This document shows positions 48,533 to 60,729 of a stretch of 64,000 nt of DNA, in pieces. The position numbers were made by a program, and so were the translations under genes. How positions within the stretch are numbered: the stretch's first letter is position 1; every line of letters begins with the position of its first letter. The DNA is from Amylostereum areolatum (lineage: Eukaryota > Basidiomycota > Agaricomycetes > Russulales > Stereaceae), in contig SAXG01000017.1 of the NCBI GenBank assembly GCA_012932865.1, forward strand, positions 310,001-374,000. The letters run 5' to 3'. The notes below the pieces were generated by a model, which saw nothing but the letters and a program-made list of their open reading frames with translations, did not search any database and was not told the origin of the DNA.

Positions 48533-49513
48533 AGCTGGAGAATGGGAGGTAAGTAGGTGTGAGGAGAGCGCCGAGAGGTCAAGCCCAGCGCTCTCCACCC
48601 CCGGCTGGTCAGTCTACTTATAGCGGGGACAGCGGCATCGCAATCCGACTTGATGAGCGGACCCAAAAGGCGGGAGGTTCCGCCTGAAGGGAATGATCTG
48701 GAGCGTGTGCTCGATGGAAGTCCATGAAAGAGGCGGAAGTTGTGCCCGACGCGGGACACCAAGGTCAAAAATCGATGGAATTGGGCGAGAGTGTGCTGGG
48801 TGCTGGGCAGCGCGCGCGCGCAACGAGCTGTATATCACCAGACCTTACCGTGCCATGGTCAGCTCAGCCACAAAACGGCAACGGAAAACTGAGGATGCAG
48901 TGGGACGAAAGTTCGCAGAGTGGAGACGACGCCCACGCCGCACGCACGCACGAAGCTACTTCGATCGGAGGGGCAAGGAGCCTGTTCTGATGGGCAACGC
49001 CATCTGGTCGCCGCTTGCAGAAAGCGGGTGAAGAGTGTGAACTGAATGGGAGAGTTTCGTCTGACGGGGAGCGGGAGGGCGGGGAGTGGGGAGCAGGGGC
49101 GGAACGGCGATGAGGGCACGGGGGCGTCAAAGACTCCAAAGGGGATGGCACTTGGCGCAAATCTTCTGTTCGGGTGGATTGAAAGGGATCGGTACGCTGC
49201 CACGCTCGACCGAACGGCGAAAGGAAATCGGGCTACTCAATCCTTCAAGCTCGAGATGGAACCGAGTTGTCGGACACCCCCAAATTAAAACCACGTGCTC
49301 ACCAACCTGAGCAGGAGGATTGCCTCCTTAAGCCCTCGTCTTCTGCCCAAGGAGCCATCGAGCGATCACGCAAAGAACGTTGGATCCTCGAGCGTCTATC
49401 ATGCCCTTCCCCAACTTCGACATCGCATGCTCTCTTCGCAATGCAACCGAACCCTCGCGATCGTTCGTCGCCGTTGGGTGATGTATTCCAGTCCGAGAAC
49501 GCAGTCGACACGC
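48533..49513. other. Intergenic region
   Basis: About 1 kb between the seven-helix gene start and the PWP2 end. No gene recognised on either strand. Confidence 0.45.
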
Positions 49514-52453
49514 TCACTGAGCCCCATCGACCTCCATCCTCCCCTCCGTCTGCCGCTCCTTCACCTTGGACTGGTCGATCAGGTACGACAGTGTCGCCGT
49601 GTTCTCGTCGCACCTGAAAAAGAACCCGGTCAGAACCAAGACCGCCCCGCTCGAGGATAACACCCACAATTTCGCCACCGCGCCCTCGAACTCGCCCACC
49701 GCCCGTCTCACCTCCCGCAGCACGCTCGCCAGCTCCACCCCCCGCTCCCGCACCCACCGTCCCGTGCACGCCCAGCACCTCCCGGATCCACCGAAGCCCC
49801 CACTCCAGCCTCGGCCCCGTCTCCAGCCGCTCCGCCGCCACGCTCAACAGCCGCCCGACGTACAGCGTCGGCAGCTGTCGCCCCACGAGCGCGATGTCCT
49901 CGTACGGCACCGCCTCGTACACCCGCTCGATCACCGACTTTTCGTTCAGCCGGAACGCCATCACCAGCGCCTGCAGGTACGCCCGCGCCTGCAGCGTCGC
50001 CGCGATCGCCTGCGGCGTGAGCTCCATCGAGAGCTCGAACGGGTCGAACGCCACCGCGTCGTCCACCGAGTAGATCAACAGCCCCTCCGTCGACGCCGCC
50101 GCCCACGCCCGCCCCGTGGGGGAGAACCGGATGCACTTCGTCCGCGCCTCCTGGCGGTACTTGCGCTTCGAGAGGTCCCCGCGCTGCGCCCCGGGCAGGC
50201 TGACGTCCATCCGGTCCTCGAGCTCGCTCTCCTCCCCACGGGTGTCGATCAGGTCGAGGTTGCCCGCCTCCGTCATCCGTCGGCTGTCCAGGAACTCCTC
50301 GGTGCCGTCGAGCGAGAGGTTCTCCGAGATCTGCCACCGCCGCACGAGCACGCCCTCGCGCGCGTCGTACAGCGCCACGTACTTGCTGTTCCCGCCCGCG
50401 AGCACGCACGCCCCGTCCGCGCTCCACACCACGCTCGTGAACGCCTTGCCCGACGCGTTGTTCGTCGCCGCCATCCGGTCGTCCGCCTTGCGCCCCCCCG
50501 CGATGTCCCGTCGGCCCTCGATCACGCCCGTCTGCGTCGAGAGGCTGGTCGAAAAGAACGTGAGCTGTCCCGTCCAGCGTCGACACCACCAGTTCCTGTC
50601 CGTCGGGCCGGAAAGCGAGCGAAAGCACGTCCGTGTTCAGCTGGAAGGGCTCGACGGCGTGCGAGCGCCCGAAGACGTTCCACACCCGCACCGTCTTGTC
50701 CCAGGACCCGCTCGCCAATACGTTGGTCGTGGGGGAGAACGAGAGGGCGTTCACGGGACCTTCGTGTCCGGCCAAGACGTCCAGAAGCTTTCCCGTCTGG
50801 ACCGACCACAGGAACACCTCGAACGAATCCGTCGATCCCGCCGCGACGACCTCGCCGCTGGGATCGACCGCCAGGCTGGAGAACTGCACGGGGGACGGAG
50901 AGGTGAAGGTGCGAAAGTTGCGATAGCGCACGAGGTCGAACGCGCGCACGGTGCCGTCGAGCGAGGCGGAGAAGAGGACTTGGCCTTGTCCCGCGAACTG
51001 CACGGCCGAGACGGCGGAGGTGTGTTGAGAGAACGTGATGACGCAAAATCCGGAATGGGTGTTCCACAGCTTGACCTTGCCGTCGTCGCCTCCGGTCGCG
51101 ATGTACTGGCCATCAGGGGAATACGCGAGAGCGTTCATGTCGAAGAAATGCCCTTGTTGCTTCAGGATGTACGACTCGGATTGCCACTCCCATACGAGCA
51201 GCTGACCAAGCTTGCGCGCGCCAAACGCGAGCCATTCTCCAGAGGGGTTCACGGCGACGGAGGATATTTTTTCTTGGGAGATGCTGAGGGTATGAACGTT
51301 GGTGAAGGACGGCATCTCCCACAGTCCGAACACGCCCGACGAGAACCCGACGATGAGGAGGCCGGACGCCTGGTGGAAGGTCGTGCACACGACCTTGGTG
51401 CCTGGTTGGTTGAAGTAGTGGACGCTGGTGGACGCCCCAAGCGAGTGTGAGCGATGAGATGGTCGGTCGAGGTCGAGGCGACGGGTTGGTCCTCGTCCGA
51501 GTCGTCCGAGTCGTCCATCGTGGCCTTTGCTTTCCACGTGAAGACCGCACCGTCACGGCTGACAGTGTATATCTAATGGAAGGGTGAGGTCGTCGAAGAA
51601 GGGAGGATAGGGAAGATCCGCACCGTTTTTGCGTCTGCTGAGAAGTAGGCGTGGAGGACAGAGTCTTTGTGGCCGGCGAACGTTTTGGGACGGAAACCAT
51701 CCACGGGGTCCAAGGTAAACAGCCGGCCGGTCATATCCCTGCTCGTGGTGATAAAACATCTGCGACAAGGTTAGAAGTAGGTAAATGCGAAGACGTCAAC
51801 ACTCACTTTGAATCCGGAGACCATTCGATGCTGAGCACTTCATCGTGGTGGCCGGTGTAGGTCCGATGGAGGACAAACGGGGCGAATTCCCGTACGATGT
51901 GATTGGGGGTCCTCCACACTTGCACATGGGTGTCGTTGGTGACGGCAATGTACTTGCCGTCTGGAGAGAATTTGACTGCCTTTACGGGTTTGTGGAAGTT
52001 GAAATGATGGAGGACGACGCCTCTTCGGAAGTTGACGAGAAGCGCACGTCCATCTTGATGGGGCGTAAGCTAGAGTACAAAAAAGAGCAAAGTAGGACGG
52101 ACCGAGGTCGACGCTGATGAGGACGTTCCCGTCAGGACTGAGAGCGATGGCGGCAACGTCCTTGCGATTTTGAAAAGAGAAGGTGAAAGACTTGTTACTA
52201 GGGGGGAAGGACGCGAGTCCGATGGTCAGTATCATAACAGGGGGGAGGGGGGAGGATTCACGCACTTGACGAGATCGAAAACGGATACCCGATTGCCAAC
52301 GGGGCTGAGGACGGAGTTGCCGTCTGGGGTGAAGAGGACGTTGCCTTGGCGGTAGACGGTACCGCAAAGGTTGGAGAACTAGTGATCTCGCGCACGGTGA
52401 GGATGGAGAAGAGAGCAAGAAGGGAAGGTGCAGACCTTGTAGTTGGCTTTCAT
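49514..52453 (-). CDS. PWP2: Periodic tryptophan protein 2 (U3 snoRNP, UTP-B), frame-disrupted
   Basis: Exons 52453-52436, 52378-52266, 52197-52103, 52053-51807, 51759-51624, 51572-49668 and 49613-49514 would give 869 residues. It begins MKANYKFSNLCGTVYRQGN. WD40 repeats cover about the first 700 residues (GKYIAVTNDTHVQVWRTPNH; VCTTFHQASGLLIVGFSSGV; ASGSWDKTVRVWNVFGRS). The typical tail follows, with KRKYRQEARTKCIRFSPTGR and AFDPFELSMELTPQ, ending CDENTATLSYLIDQS. Pwp2 scaffolds the UTP-B subcomplex of the small-subunit processome. Four extra bases lie in exon 6: 51440 (CGC|T|TGG), 51430 (GTC|C|ACC), about 50570 (GAC|G|GGA) and 49754 (GTG|G|GTG). Skipping them restores family sequence and the downstream splice phase. 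Confidence 0.9.
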
Positions 52454-53881
52454 AGCCTGCGAGTGAGCGGAGGAGAAGAGAAGAAATTTCCTGCGACGCG
52501 TCGCGAAAAAAGAGTCACATGACGGATCGGGAAGACGGACCGATAGGACCGAAGCGCATCCAAGTTGGAACTTTGAAGGTTGACACCGGTCTTGCTTGAG
52601 CCTTGTGGCTGGCGAAGCAACCCATGTGTAAGTACATCCTCCTTTCCCTCGCGCGGCTCCGCTAACCTCCAATTAACCTATCCCCAGAGCGCGTTCCCCT
52701 TGGCGGAAGAAACAATGAATTTGGCGTGGCACCCGTCCCGCCCCCGCGCGTGCTGCGTGCAGTACTTGCGACCTCAAACGATCCGCGCAGGGCAGTCAGT
52801 GCCTTGCTGTCCAATGGCCGTCGGCCTTTATCGACTTCGATTGACCGTCGATTCACGTCGACGTGGCCCGCCATCGACCAATATGACCGCAAGCAATGGC
52901 ATTTCCTGGTTTGTGATCACATGCGACGTCGGGCTCGGTGGACACGCCAGCGCCGCACAGACGTCGCGGTGGCAAAGGCGTATGGACTGGTGACCGAACG
53001 TTGCAGAAAACTGTGGAGTGGGGAAGAACGGGAAGAAGGAGGACCGAGGCAAACGGTTAGATCGGCCAGTTCTCGTTTTCCATGGTGGCGACCCCGCGTT
53101 CTTTCTTCCCTTCTTCGATTGCTGGTTGACATCATTGCTCGCCCGCCACGGTCTCTCCCACCTTTTTTTAATGATGGAGACGTCCCGATCGCCCGCACGT
53201 CGAGGGCGACGGGGCGGGCGGTTCGGGGGACACGGCCGGCAACGTTCAAGCTGACAGATTCTCCAACATGGTTCAAAGCAGGATCGTCGCTGATGACCTT
53301 GGCCCCGTTCCTCGTCCGCGATGAACCCACGGGTGCGGGAGGGCGGCAGACGTCAAGGGACGGAGGTGATGCCAATGTTCGGGTAGCTGAACGTCTTCTC
53401 TCGATGGCCTCTGATTCCTTTTCCCTCGTTTCTGGAAGGCTGCGCGACGGATTTGTGGTGAGGGCGGAAGCGCTGACCTCGAGGTTCGCATGCGATGTTT
53501 TCGGCCAGAGGGTTGGACGAATCTTGGACGTCAGACGATGGCTTCTCCTTTCGCAAAAGGCGGTCGATCACGCAGCGCTCGCGCCGGGATTCCCGTCTGC
53601 TCATCCTGGACCGATCCTGGACGTTCCCCTCGCGTTCTGTCACCGCCAGGCTATCGATCCCGCTCGATCACTCGCACAGGCCCCGTCCTCTCTTCCGGCT
53701 CACTCACCGGCCAATTCTGCGCCCTCGGCCGTCGCATGGAAGACGTTCGCTCAACGTCTGATCCCCTGCACATCGTTCCCTCACCCAATCTTCATTTCTC
53801 CTCCATTTTATTCAGTATATAACCGGCCACTCTCCATCCTTTTCGCCCTCCGTCCCCTTCTCCTCTTCCCTCCTTCCCGCC
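52454..53881. other. Intergenic region with a long but unsupported open frame
   Basis: A plus frame of about 400 codons runs from 52726 but shows no domain. It overlaps equally long frames on both strands in GC-rich sequence, and runs past the start of the zinc-finger gene in another frame. I regard it as spurious. A pyrimidine-rich leader precedes the next gene. Confidence 0.45.
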
Positions 53882-55740
53882 ATGGCCATCGTTCATCTCC
53901 CAGACGACGTTCTCGTCACCGCCGTTCGCCATGCCTATGATCAAAAGCACGACCCGTTTCTCCACAGAGGTCTCCACATCGACACCAGGATCCCGACTCC
54001 CACACACTCCCTCTTCTCCGACGCCACCACCCCCTCCACAGAAACTTGCCCTTCCTTCGCTTCCTCCAGAACGTCCCCCTCCAGCTCCTTTTACTCTCCC
54101 GTTGTACATACCCCCGTCTCCCCCTCCGTCGTCGACGATCCCGTCGACGACCCCGCTACCGACGACCCCGTCGTTCCTTTCTCTGACACCCGTCCCGCCT
54201 CGTCCGTAGCCCCTCCCCCAACGCTCCTCGCTACCAGCTTTTACGCCCGTCAAAATCAACAACAACCCGCATCATCGATCGCATATCCCTCCCCTCTCGC
54301 TCTCAATCCCCATCCCGCTCGGCTAGACGACATCCCTCCCGCCGCTCGTTCCAACTGGCCCACCTGCATCCCCAAGCATATGCTCGGAGTCTTTCGCACC
54401 TTCTCTTCCGCCATCGAGGTATGCCCAGCCATAGATTATTCGCGCATATACTCATCCCCTTCGATCCAGTCTGTCCCCTACGACGACGAACCTACCCGTC
54501 GGGGCAAGCGTGGCACCTCCGACTCTCCGTCAGGCACACGACGGTCCCACGAAAAACGTCGTCGGGTCGAGTCTCTTCACGTACCCTTCCCAGCGACCGG
54601 CCCGCTCCCCATGTTTTCAGGCGAATTCTACGTCGACCTGTCGTCGGACCAGGATATTCACAATGGCCATGCGGTCGCTTCGCATCCCACTCATGTGGAC
54701 CCCTTTCACCCCGGATACCGTCTGTCCGCTCAACAGCGCCCAGCCTCATTCTCCGCGCTCGCCGTCGGCGAGCCCATGGAGGTCGACGGCCCTTCGTACG
54801 CTGCCATGGATGCTAACTTCCCGGAGGACCACTCCCTCCATCTTGCCTATCCCGACGACGGACCGTACAATGCCCCACCTCAGCATAACTATCACCCGGT
54901 TCCGTATGGCTGCCATATCCCCACACCCAAGCGTCATTTTCTTCCGTCCTTTCCTCTCACCGACTCCGGCTACGGCGGCTTCGAGTACTCGCAGCATCAA
55001 CCTTCGGCTCATATGTACGGCAGTTCGGTCAGCAGATACGCACCCTATGTGCCGCATCCACCCCCGGTGGCTCCACCGTCGACGGCGTCTCAAACTCATG
55101 GTCTCAACTTGATCTCGCTCCCGACCGTTCCCCCCCTTTCGGCGCCGGGATCCCCTCCTTCGCATCCACCTTTCAAAAGCAACGAGGCTGGTCCCAAACG
55201 GTTCCTCATAGACGGACAAGTCGTGTATGCGTGCCACCTCTGCGAGCGCACATTCCCCTTTCCAAACGGCCTCGCGTTGCACATCAAATGGCACGGGAAG
55301 ATACGTGCGCGCGAACATGCGGCGCGGGAGTCCAACCCCAAGGTTGACGCATCGTCTCCGCCTACCGTGAGCCGCAGGGGATCGTCGGAATGGCCAGTCG
55401 TGGCTACGGACGGGACTAAAGACGAAAACGTCGTGGCCGCCGCCAACTGCGCATATGTCCCTCCAGACATGGATCCCAGCGCCGCCGCGTATATGTCACA
55501 AGGATACATGCTATCGCACTCGGCCGAGTACACACAAGCGGTAAGCCTTTTACGTTGTCCTCCACTGCTCGGTCGTATTCATAATTTCCCCAGGCCCAGA
55601 AAAGCAGCGATAGCGCGCTCTTCCCGCAAAACGGTCATTTTGGCGCGCAGAACCCCTATCTCGCTCCGCTGCAAGGCGTTCCGGTGCTGGCACCCCTCCC
55701 CTTCAGTCAGAACTCGTGGGGTCACGAGGGGCAATATTAG
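53882..55740 (+). CDS. C2H2 zinc-finger protein, putative transcription factor
   Basis: Exons 53882-54418, 54470-55540 and 55594-55740 give 584 residues (601 if the first intron is retained). A single classical finger near residue 434 reads YACHLCERTFPFPNGLALH with the second His in IKWHGK (C-X2-C-X12-H-X3-H). The rest is Ser/Pro/Asp-rich and disordered, with a basic patch RRGKRGTSDSPSGTRRSHEK that could act as nuclear localisation signal. The last exon ends SQNSWGHEGQY. The 51-nt intron 54419-54469 has GTATGC and CAG borders, is a multiple of three and has no stop, so both forms are open. Targets unknown. Confidence 0.75.
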
Positions 55741-56523
55741 ACATCCATCTCTTCGCCTCCGATTTTTATTTATGGTCGTTGTTTACCTCGGGCAGGTCTC
55801 CGACCTCGTCTTGTTGTCTAACTTGTTTTCAACCTTCAAAAGCTCGCACCCATCGCATCCTGTTTTTTTTTCCACGCTCGTCTCCACCGCTCTCCACCCA
55901 TTCATCGCTCGCATACCCCCCCCCCCCCCCCTTGAACCCACTTGTATCGCACGTCTAGCTTTTGTATCGGTAACCACCCACCCTCGCATCGCATCGCATC
56001 ATATCATACCGCATCATAACCGCAGAAGCATATCAGTCTCATATCGCACATCCCTTCCCAGTCACCTTTGAATACTTAGACTGAGCCACTCCTCGATTCG
56101 GTACTTACTACTCGTTGTACCGATTCCAATCGTTCGAGTCGCACGCACCGTTCGACGAGTCGATGCGGATCTAAAAGCAAATAATTCCATTGCGGGACCA
56201 CCGGTAGCCCGGGAACGCGAAGTTGACTCGAGTAGAACTTTAATTCTTTGACGGAGGCGCCGGGACACCGAGGTAGTCGTCACGATGTGGCACATCGCCA
56301 GTGAAGCTTGTGTCGAAGTCTTGGGTCCCCTCCGCCCATGCTCTACCTTACATGCACGGATGCGTCAAGTCAGGAGCGATGGAATCGTAGATAGGGTTGA
56401 AGTGCGGTCTCTCGCTCGACGCCCGCAAGGTCTGAACTTGTGAGTCCTTCACAAAACGGTTCCAACTTCCATAGTCCCCAAGGTAATGCAAGGCGAGATT
56501 ACACAGTGGGCTAAGGGCTCCCA
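55741..56523. other. Intergenic region with homopolymer and short repeats
   Basis: A run of 16 C residues at 55916-55931 and a GCATC microsatellite near 55985-56005 mark the 3' flank of the zinc-finger gene. No gene is recognised. Confidence 0.5.
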
Positions 56524-57630
56524 TCATCCGACGCACACCCGATCCCTGCCCACCGAATGACAGTAGTACCCATACTCAACCTCTTCGGCGTCCTTGCCCA
56601 CCTGCGCAGGGGACCCGCCCTCGCACACGATCACCTTCCCTCCTCGCGATCGCCAACACGGGGTCGTCCGTCCGCCCGATCTCGTCCACGGCGGGAAACA
56701 CACGCTCCACGCCGCCCGTCTCCGCGCCGAACCCGGTTCGCAGCGCGACCACGAGGTGGAAGCGCGCGGCGGACGTCCTGCGCAAGGAGCCGCGCGACGC
56801 AGGCGTGGATCCAGCGCGCGTGCGCGAGCTCGTACACGACGTCCGCGCCGAGGACGAGGTCGAAGGGCGCGTCGAAGGGCGGCTCCGGGCGGGTGCCGGC
56901 GGGCGCGGACCAGTCGAGGAAGGCCGCGCGCGCGCCGATCGCGGGGGTGGGCAGGCCCGAGGGCGGGAGGTTCGCGGCGAGGTTGGCGCGGAGGTTGGCG
57001 AGGACGGGCGGGTGGAAGTCGGACGCGACGAGGTCGAGCGGGGATTCCGTGGAGCGCGGCGCATTTGGCGAGCGCGACGCTGACGAGGCCCGTCCCCGCG
57101 CCGAGCTCGAGCGCGCGTAGAGGTGCGCGGGCCGCGGTGGTGGTGGTGGTGGGGTGGAGAGACCGAACCGATGCGGGGCCTCGACGAGCATCTCGGCGAG
57201 CACGCAGGCGCCGCCCCAGGTCTGCGCGCCGACGCTGCTGTAATCCGCGTTCTCGAGGGGCGCGTCGGAGAGCACGACGGAGAACGCGCCGAGGTCGAAG
57301 GAGCGGGTGAGGGCGCCCGCGGCGGACGCGCCTGCGCAGACGGCGAGGAGGGAGGCGGCGGCTTGGCAGCAGGGGTTCTGTCTCGTCGGCGTCTGGGGCG
57401 TCGACGCGGGAGACGAGGGCCGTGAGCCAGCGGAGGGCGTAGGTGCGTTCGAAACGGTCGGCGCGGATGGCGTCGAGAGAGGGGGGTGGCGGCAGAGCTT
57501 TGTGGGGTTTTGAGGGCGAACGTGAAGGGGCTCGGGAGCTGGAGGGTTTGGGGCGGATGCGTCGGGAGCCGCGGACCTCGGGGCTGTAGAGCAGACGGAG
57601 GATAAAGGAGCGATGTGTGGAGGTCTTCAA
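56524..57630 (-). CDS. Protein lysine methyltransferase-like (methyltransferase family 16), frame-disrupted
   Basis: Family sequence is spread over three minus frames. It reads RFERTYALRWLTALVSR, then SVVLSDAPLENADYSSVGAQ with TWGGACVLAEMLVE, then ALELGAGTGLVSVALAK (SAM-binding motif I). VASDFHPPVLANLRANLAAN, PFDLVLGADVVYE, FHLVVALRTGFGA and a tail EEVEYGYYC follow. Frame changes fit single extra bases at CCC|C|TGC, AAA|T|GCG, GCG|C|TTC and AGG|G|AAG, plus a net two in a Pro-rich stretch before motif I. Six insertions return to the starting frame, so a 369-codon ORF remains open. The family methylates translation factors or chaperones. The start is uncertain; an upstream ATG at 57722 is out of frame. 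Confidence 0.7.
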   Translation of the reverse strand: MKTSTHRSFILRLLYSPEVRGSRRIRPKPSSSRAPSRSPSKPHKALPPPPSLDAIRADRFERTYALRWLTALVSRVDAPDADETEPLLPSRRLPPRRLRRRVRRGRPHPLLRPRRVLRRALRRAPRERGLQQRRRADLGRRLRARRDARRGPASVRSLHPTTTTTAARAPLRALELGAGTGLVSVALAKCAALHGIPARPRRVRLPPARPRQPPRQPRREPPALGPAHPRDRRARGLPRLVRARRHPPGAALRRALRPRPRRGRRVRARARALDPRLRRAAPCAGRPPRASTSWSRCEPGSARRRAAWSVCFPPWTRSGGRTTPCWRSRGGKVIVCEGGSPAQVGKDAEEVEYGYYCHSVGRDRVCVG

Positions 57631-58592
57631 CGGGAGTAGACGCGATTTTGGAGATGGGGGGAAGGGCGGAGGTGGGGGGAAGCGGGGCGGATGCCTCTGG
57701 TGGGGAGGGGAGGAATCGTCATGGTGGCGTCTAGTGTCTATATGTATGGCCGATGCCGTCTATGATCAGTCGTTAGCAGTGAAGCGCGTCCATCGCGAGA
57801 ATCTATGTGGATGAGTATCCGTCTAAAATCTAAGGACAATGACAAGCCAGGAAAACACCGGAGATGGTGAAAATTTGCAATTGCGATGACGAGGCGTTGT
57901 TTGTGGTTGTTAGGATCCAAAGCCGATGGCTTCTGGGTTTGCCACAGTGGACTGTGGCACGGATGACGACAGTGACGTGTAGGAGCATGTAGGTGCCCTG
58001 GCTGGACGCATGACGGAGCGTTTCAATTTTCGTACTGAGCCCACTCCCTGAGGCGGAGACTTGCCCTGAATATTACCATCATATCAAAGGTCGTGTACTG
58101 GCGAGGAACCGCATCTTGACTTCACGTTTGCGTAAGTACTGACCTCGATATCCAAGAGGGAATTTCTCAGGCCACCTGGGGTGTATCCAGGAGAACCTAC
58201 GATACGTGGAAAGCCAGAGGATAAGGCAATGGTAGGTATGAATCGTACGTATGATGATCTCCCGCCACGCAAGTGCGCAGCACACCCCCAAATCAGATCT
58301 GGACAAAAATACCCTAACGTACACAAGCGTACACATGTCCGTGTATCGTGCTTTCGGACTGCTCGTGAGGTGGAAGGTCGAGCATGCCAATGGAGTTATC
58401 TGTGAACAAAGAGAGAGCGGCGCCCTCGGGACGGCTCCGAAGTGGAGAGCATGGAGGGTTCGCGGGCGTCTAGGAGCGAATATACTTATTGAACGGGATG
58501 TGTGCAATCCATATCGGCAAGCTGTGTCCTTCTCGGGCCTTTGGGGTCTCCTTCGTCCTCCACTTCCTCCTTGCCTCCTCCCTTCGCCTACC
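57631..58592. other. Divergent intergenic region
   Basis: Nearly 1 kb between divergent genes. Open frames on both strands overlap and lack motifs. Confidence 0.45.
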
Positions 58593-60509
58593 ATGTCCTC
58601 CTCCCGTGGCCTCCCCTTCCCCGGTTCCAGCAGTAAATACGATCGTTCAAGATCAAGCCAAGGCATCGCTTCTTGTCTTCCACGCAGGCTCAAAGTCACC
58701 CTCGCCTTTGTCGTCATTCCCACCTGTCTCTGGGTTTTCTACGTCTGGAATACGCACGACGCACGAAGCGCAACCAGCTTCATTCCGCACGGGAACCCTC
58801 CAAACTACTATGCGTGGCATGACCGGGAAAAGGCCATGCCTCAAAACAACCCGGATTTGCCTCCACCTCAAGGCAAACATGGCAAGTATCTGCGCTTCAA
58901 CAATCATCTTAGCAGTGCGTGGCCCTTTCTTTCTGTGCCCTATCCGACTCTCACCTGAGATCTCGCTGGCAGCGGTGGGGTGGGGAAACTCCATGCAGGA
59001 GATGGTCATGAACGCGCACTTGGCGTGGAAGTCCGGGAGGACGTGAGTCCCCTCGCCTTGGCCGCACGGCACGTTCGCATGCTCACTCGACGGACCCCAC
59101 AGATACGTCATGTATAATTATACGTGGGACAAACACGCGGACGGGGACTATTCGCACTTTGGGGACACGCTCATCCCAGCACGCATCCCGATTACCGCCC
59201 TCGCTGCCGGTGAGTCTCCGCTGCCGCCCTTTCCCCCCTTTTCCCTCCCACACAAGCCTTCCGGTTGCTTTCACGATGCGGCTACAATCGTGAGGTGCTT
59301 CATCTGACGGCGATGGTTGCCTGTTCCCTCGCATCATCATGGCATATATCGCAAGCGCGCTACGTCGACGCGTTGTTCTGATGCGTTGCATTACTTCACA
59401 CCGTTCCTTTGCCGTTCATCATCGCGAAGGACTACACGCTGACTCCCGCATAGGCCCCATAGCGGGCGGCCCCTTCCCTGCGTCAGATCCAACACCACCG
59501 GCGGTCACAACCGAATTCTTCGAAAAAGTATGCCCCCATCCGACGCTTGTCAACGTCCAGGAGACGAAAGGTGACGAGCTGGAGTGGGCGTCAGGCGTCG
59601 ACCATGATGGAGGGCTTCTCCGCCAAACTGCGGAATATAGAGGACAACTGCATCGAGCTTCAGGAGGACACGAGTCAGGTTTTCGACTTTTGGTGCGTTT
59701 CCACGGGTCGCGTTTGCCCCCAAGTTCCGAGTTGACACCTTGTGCTCGTCCAGGATATTCGGAGACGGGCCGCGGATGATGGACTTCTGGCCGGAGATCA
59801 TGCAGTCGCCCATATTGACGGAGTGGGCGTGGTCCTCGCTCGTCGTGTCCGGCGTCGAGGCCAACCGCAAGAAAATCCATCCCAGCCATCACGAAAAAGG
59901 ACCGCCATCGCGCGCCTCTACCTGGGCTGATCGCCTTGCACATCCGCCGGGGCGATTTCGAAGGCCACTGCGAGCACCTGGCGAAGTGGACAGCGGCGTT
60001 CAACGCGTTCAACGTTCGCCCGGATTATCCGGACCAGCATGTCGCGCCGGAGGGAGGCGGCGGCGGGGAGAACACGCCGGAGGGGTTCGCGTTCTACAAG
60101 CAGCACTGCTTCCCCGACATCGACCAGATCGTGGAGAAGGTCATGGACATTCGCACGGAGAGCAAGACCCCGCTGGACAGGATATTCATCCTCACGAACG
60201 CCAAGCGGGATTGGCTGGACGAGCTTGACGGCAAGTTCAGGGCGAAGGCGGTGTGGAAGTCGATCACGAGCAGCCGGGATATGGAGGTCACTTGGGAGCA
60301 AAAATTTGTCGCGCAGTCGATGGACATGCTGATAGCGACGCGGGCGGAGGTGTTCGTGGGGAACGGGGTGAGTATATGCGTCTTTACCCCCAACTTCGAT
60401 GGTTGATGCTGACTGGGGTTGTTGGTGGCAGTGGTCGAGCTTGACGTCGAACATCAACATGCTTCGAATATCGCAGTTCCACCCACCGTCAAAGTCGCAT
60501 TTCTGGTGA
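58593..60509 (+). CDS. GDP-fucose O-fucosyltransferase-like type II membrane protein, frame-disrupted
   Basis: Exons 58593-58914, 58973-59042, 59103-59209, 59454-59692, 59754-60367 and 60432-60509 would give 475 residues. A short cytoplasmic tail precedes one signal anchor (KVTLAFVVIPTCLWVFYVW). Motifs are VGWGNSMQEMVMNAHLAWKS (substrate loop), TYVMYNYTWD and LHIRRGDFEGHCEHLAKW, which is the HxRRGDF signature of the fold. NGWSSLTSNINMLR follows and the end is KSHFW. It would act in the Golgi or ER lumen; donor and acceptor are unproven. Two extra bases break it: T at 59591 (TGGGCG|T|CAGGCG) and an A within 59894-59898 (GAA|A|AAG). Intron 3 is 244 nt. Confidence 0.8.
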
Positions 60510-60729
60510 TGAAGGCGGCCGGAACCGCTTTTTTCGTTACAGGACCTATTCATACCCCGACTATAATCTCATCTTAATGGCCATTCCACAGGAAATTTCG
60601 TAGCGCGCGAGAGGTTCGATGAAAGTCGATAATAGCTGATACAAAATACACGTGCAAGGCTATTGTACAACTACGATGTCTCTATCGTACAGACCCATAT
60701 CCATGGCGAAACAGGTAGGAGGTGGGGAT
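60510..60729. other. Convergent gap
   Basis: Short convergent spacer. Nothing seen. Confidence 0.5.

Noticed and set aside
52726..53940. Plus-strand open frame of about 404 codons
   Set aside because: Compositional artefact: no domain, overlapping frames on both strands, and it runs into the zinc-finger gene in the wrong frame.
58079..58723. Minus-strand open frame of 214 codons
   Set aside because: Overlaps the first exon of the O-fucosyltransferase-like gene in antisense and shows no family motif.
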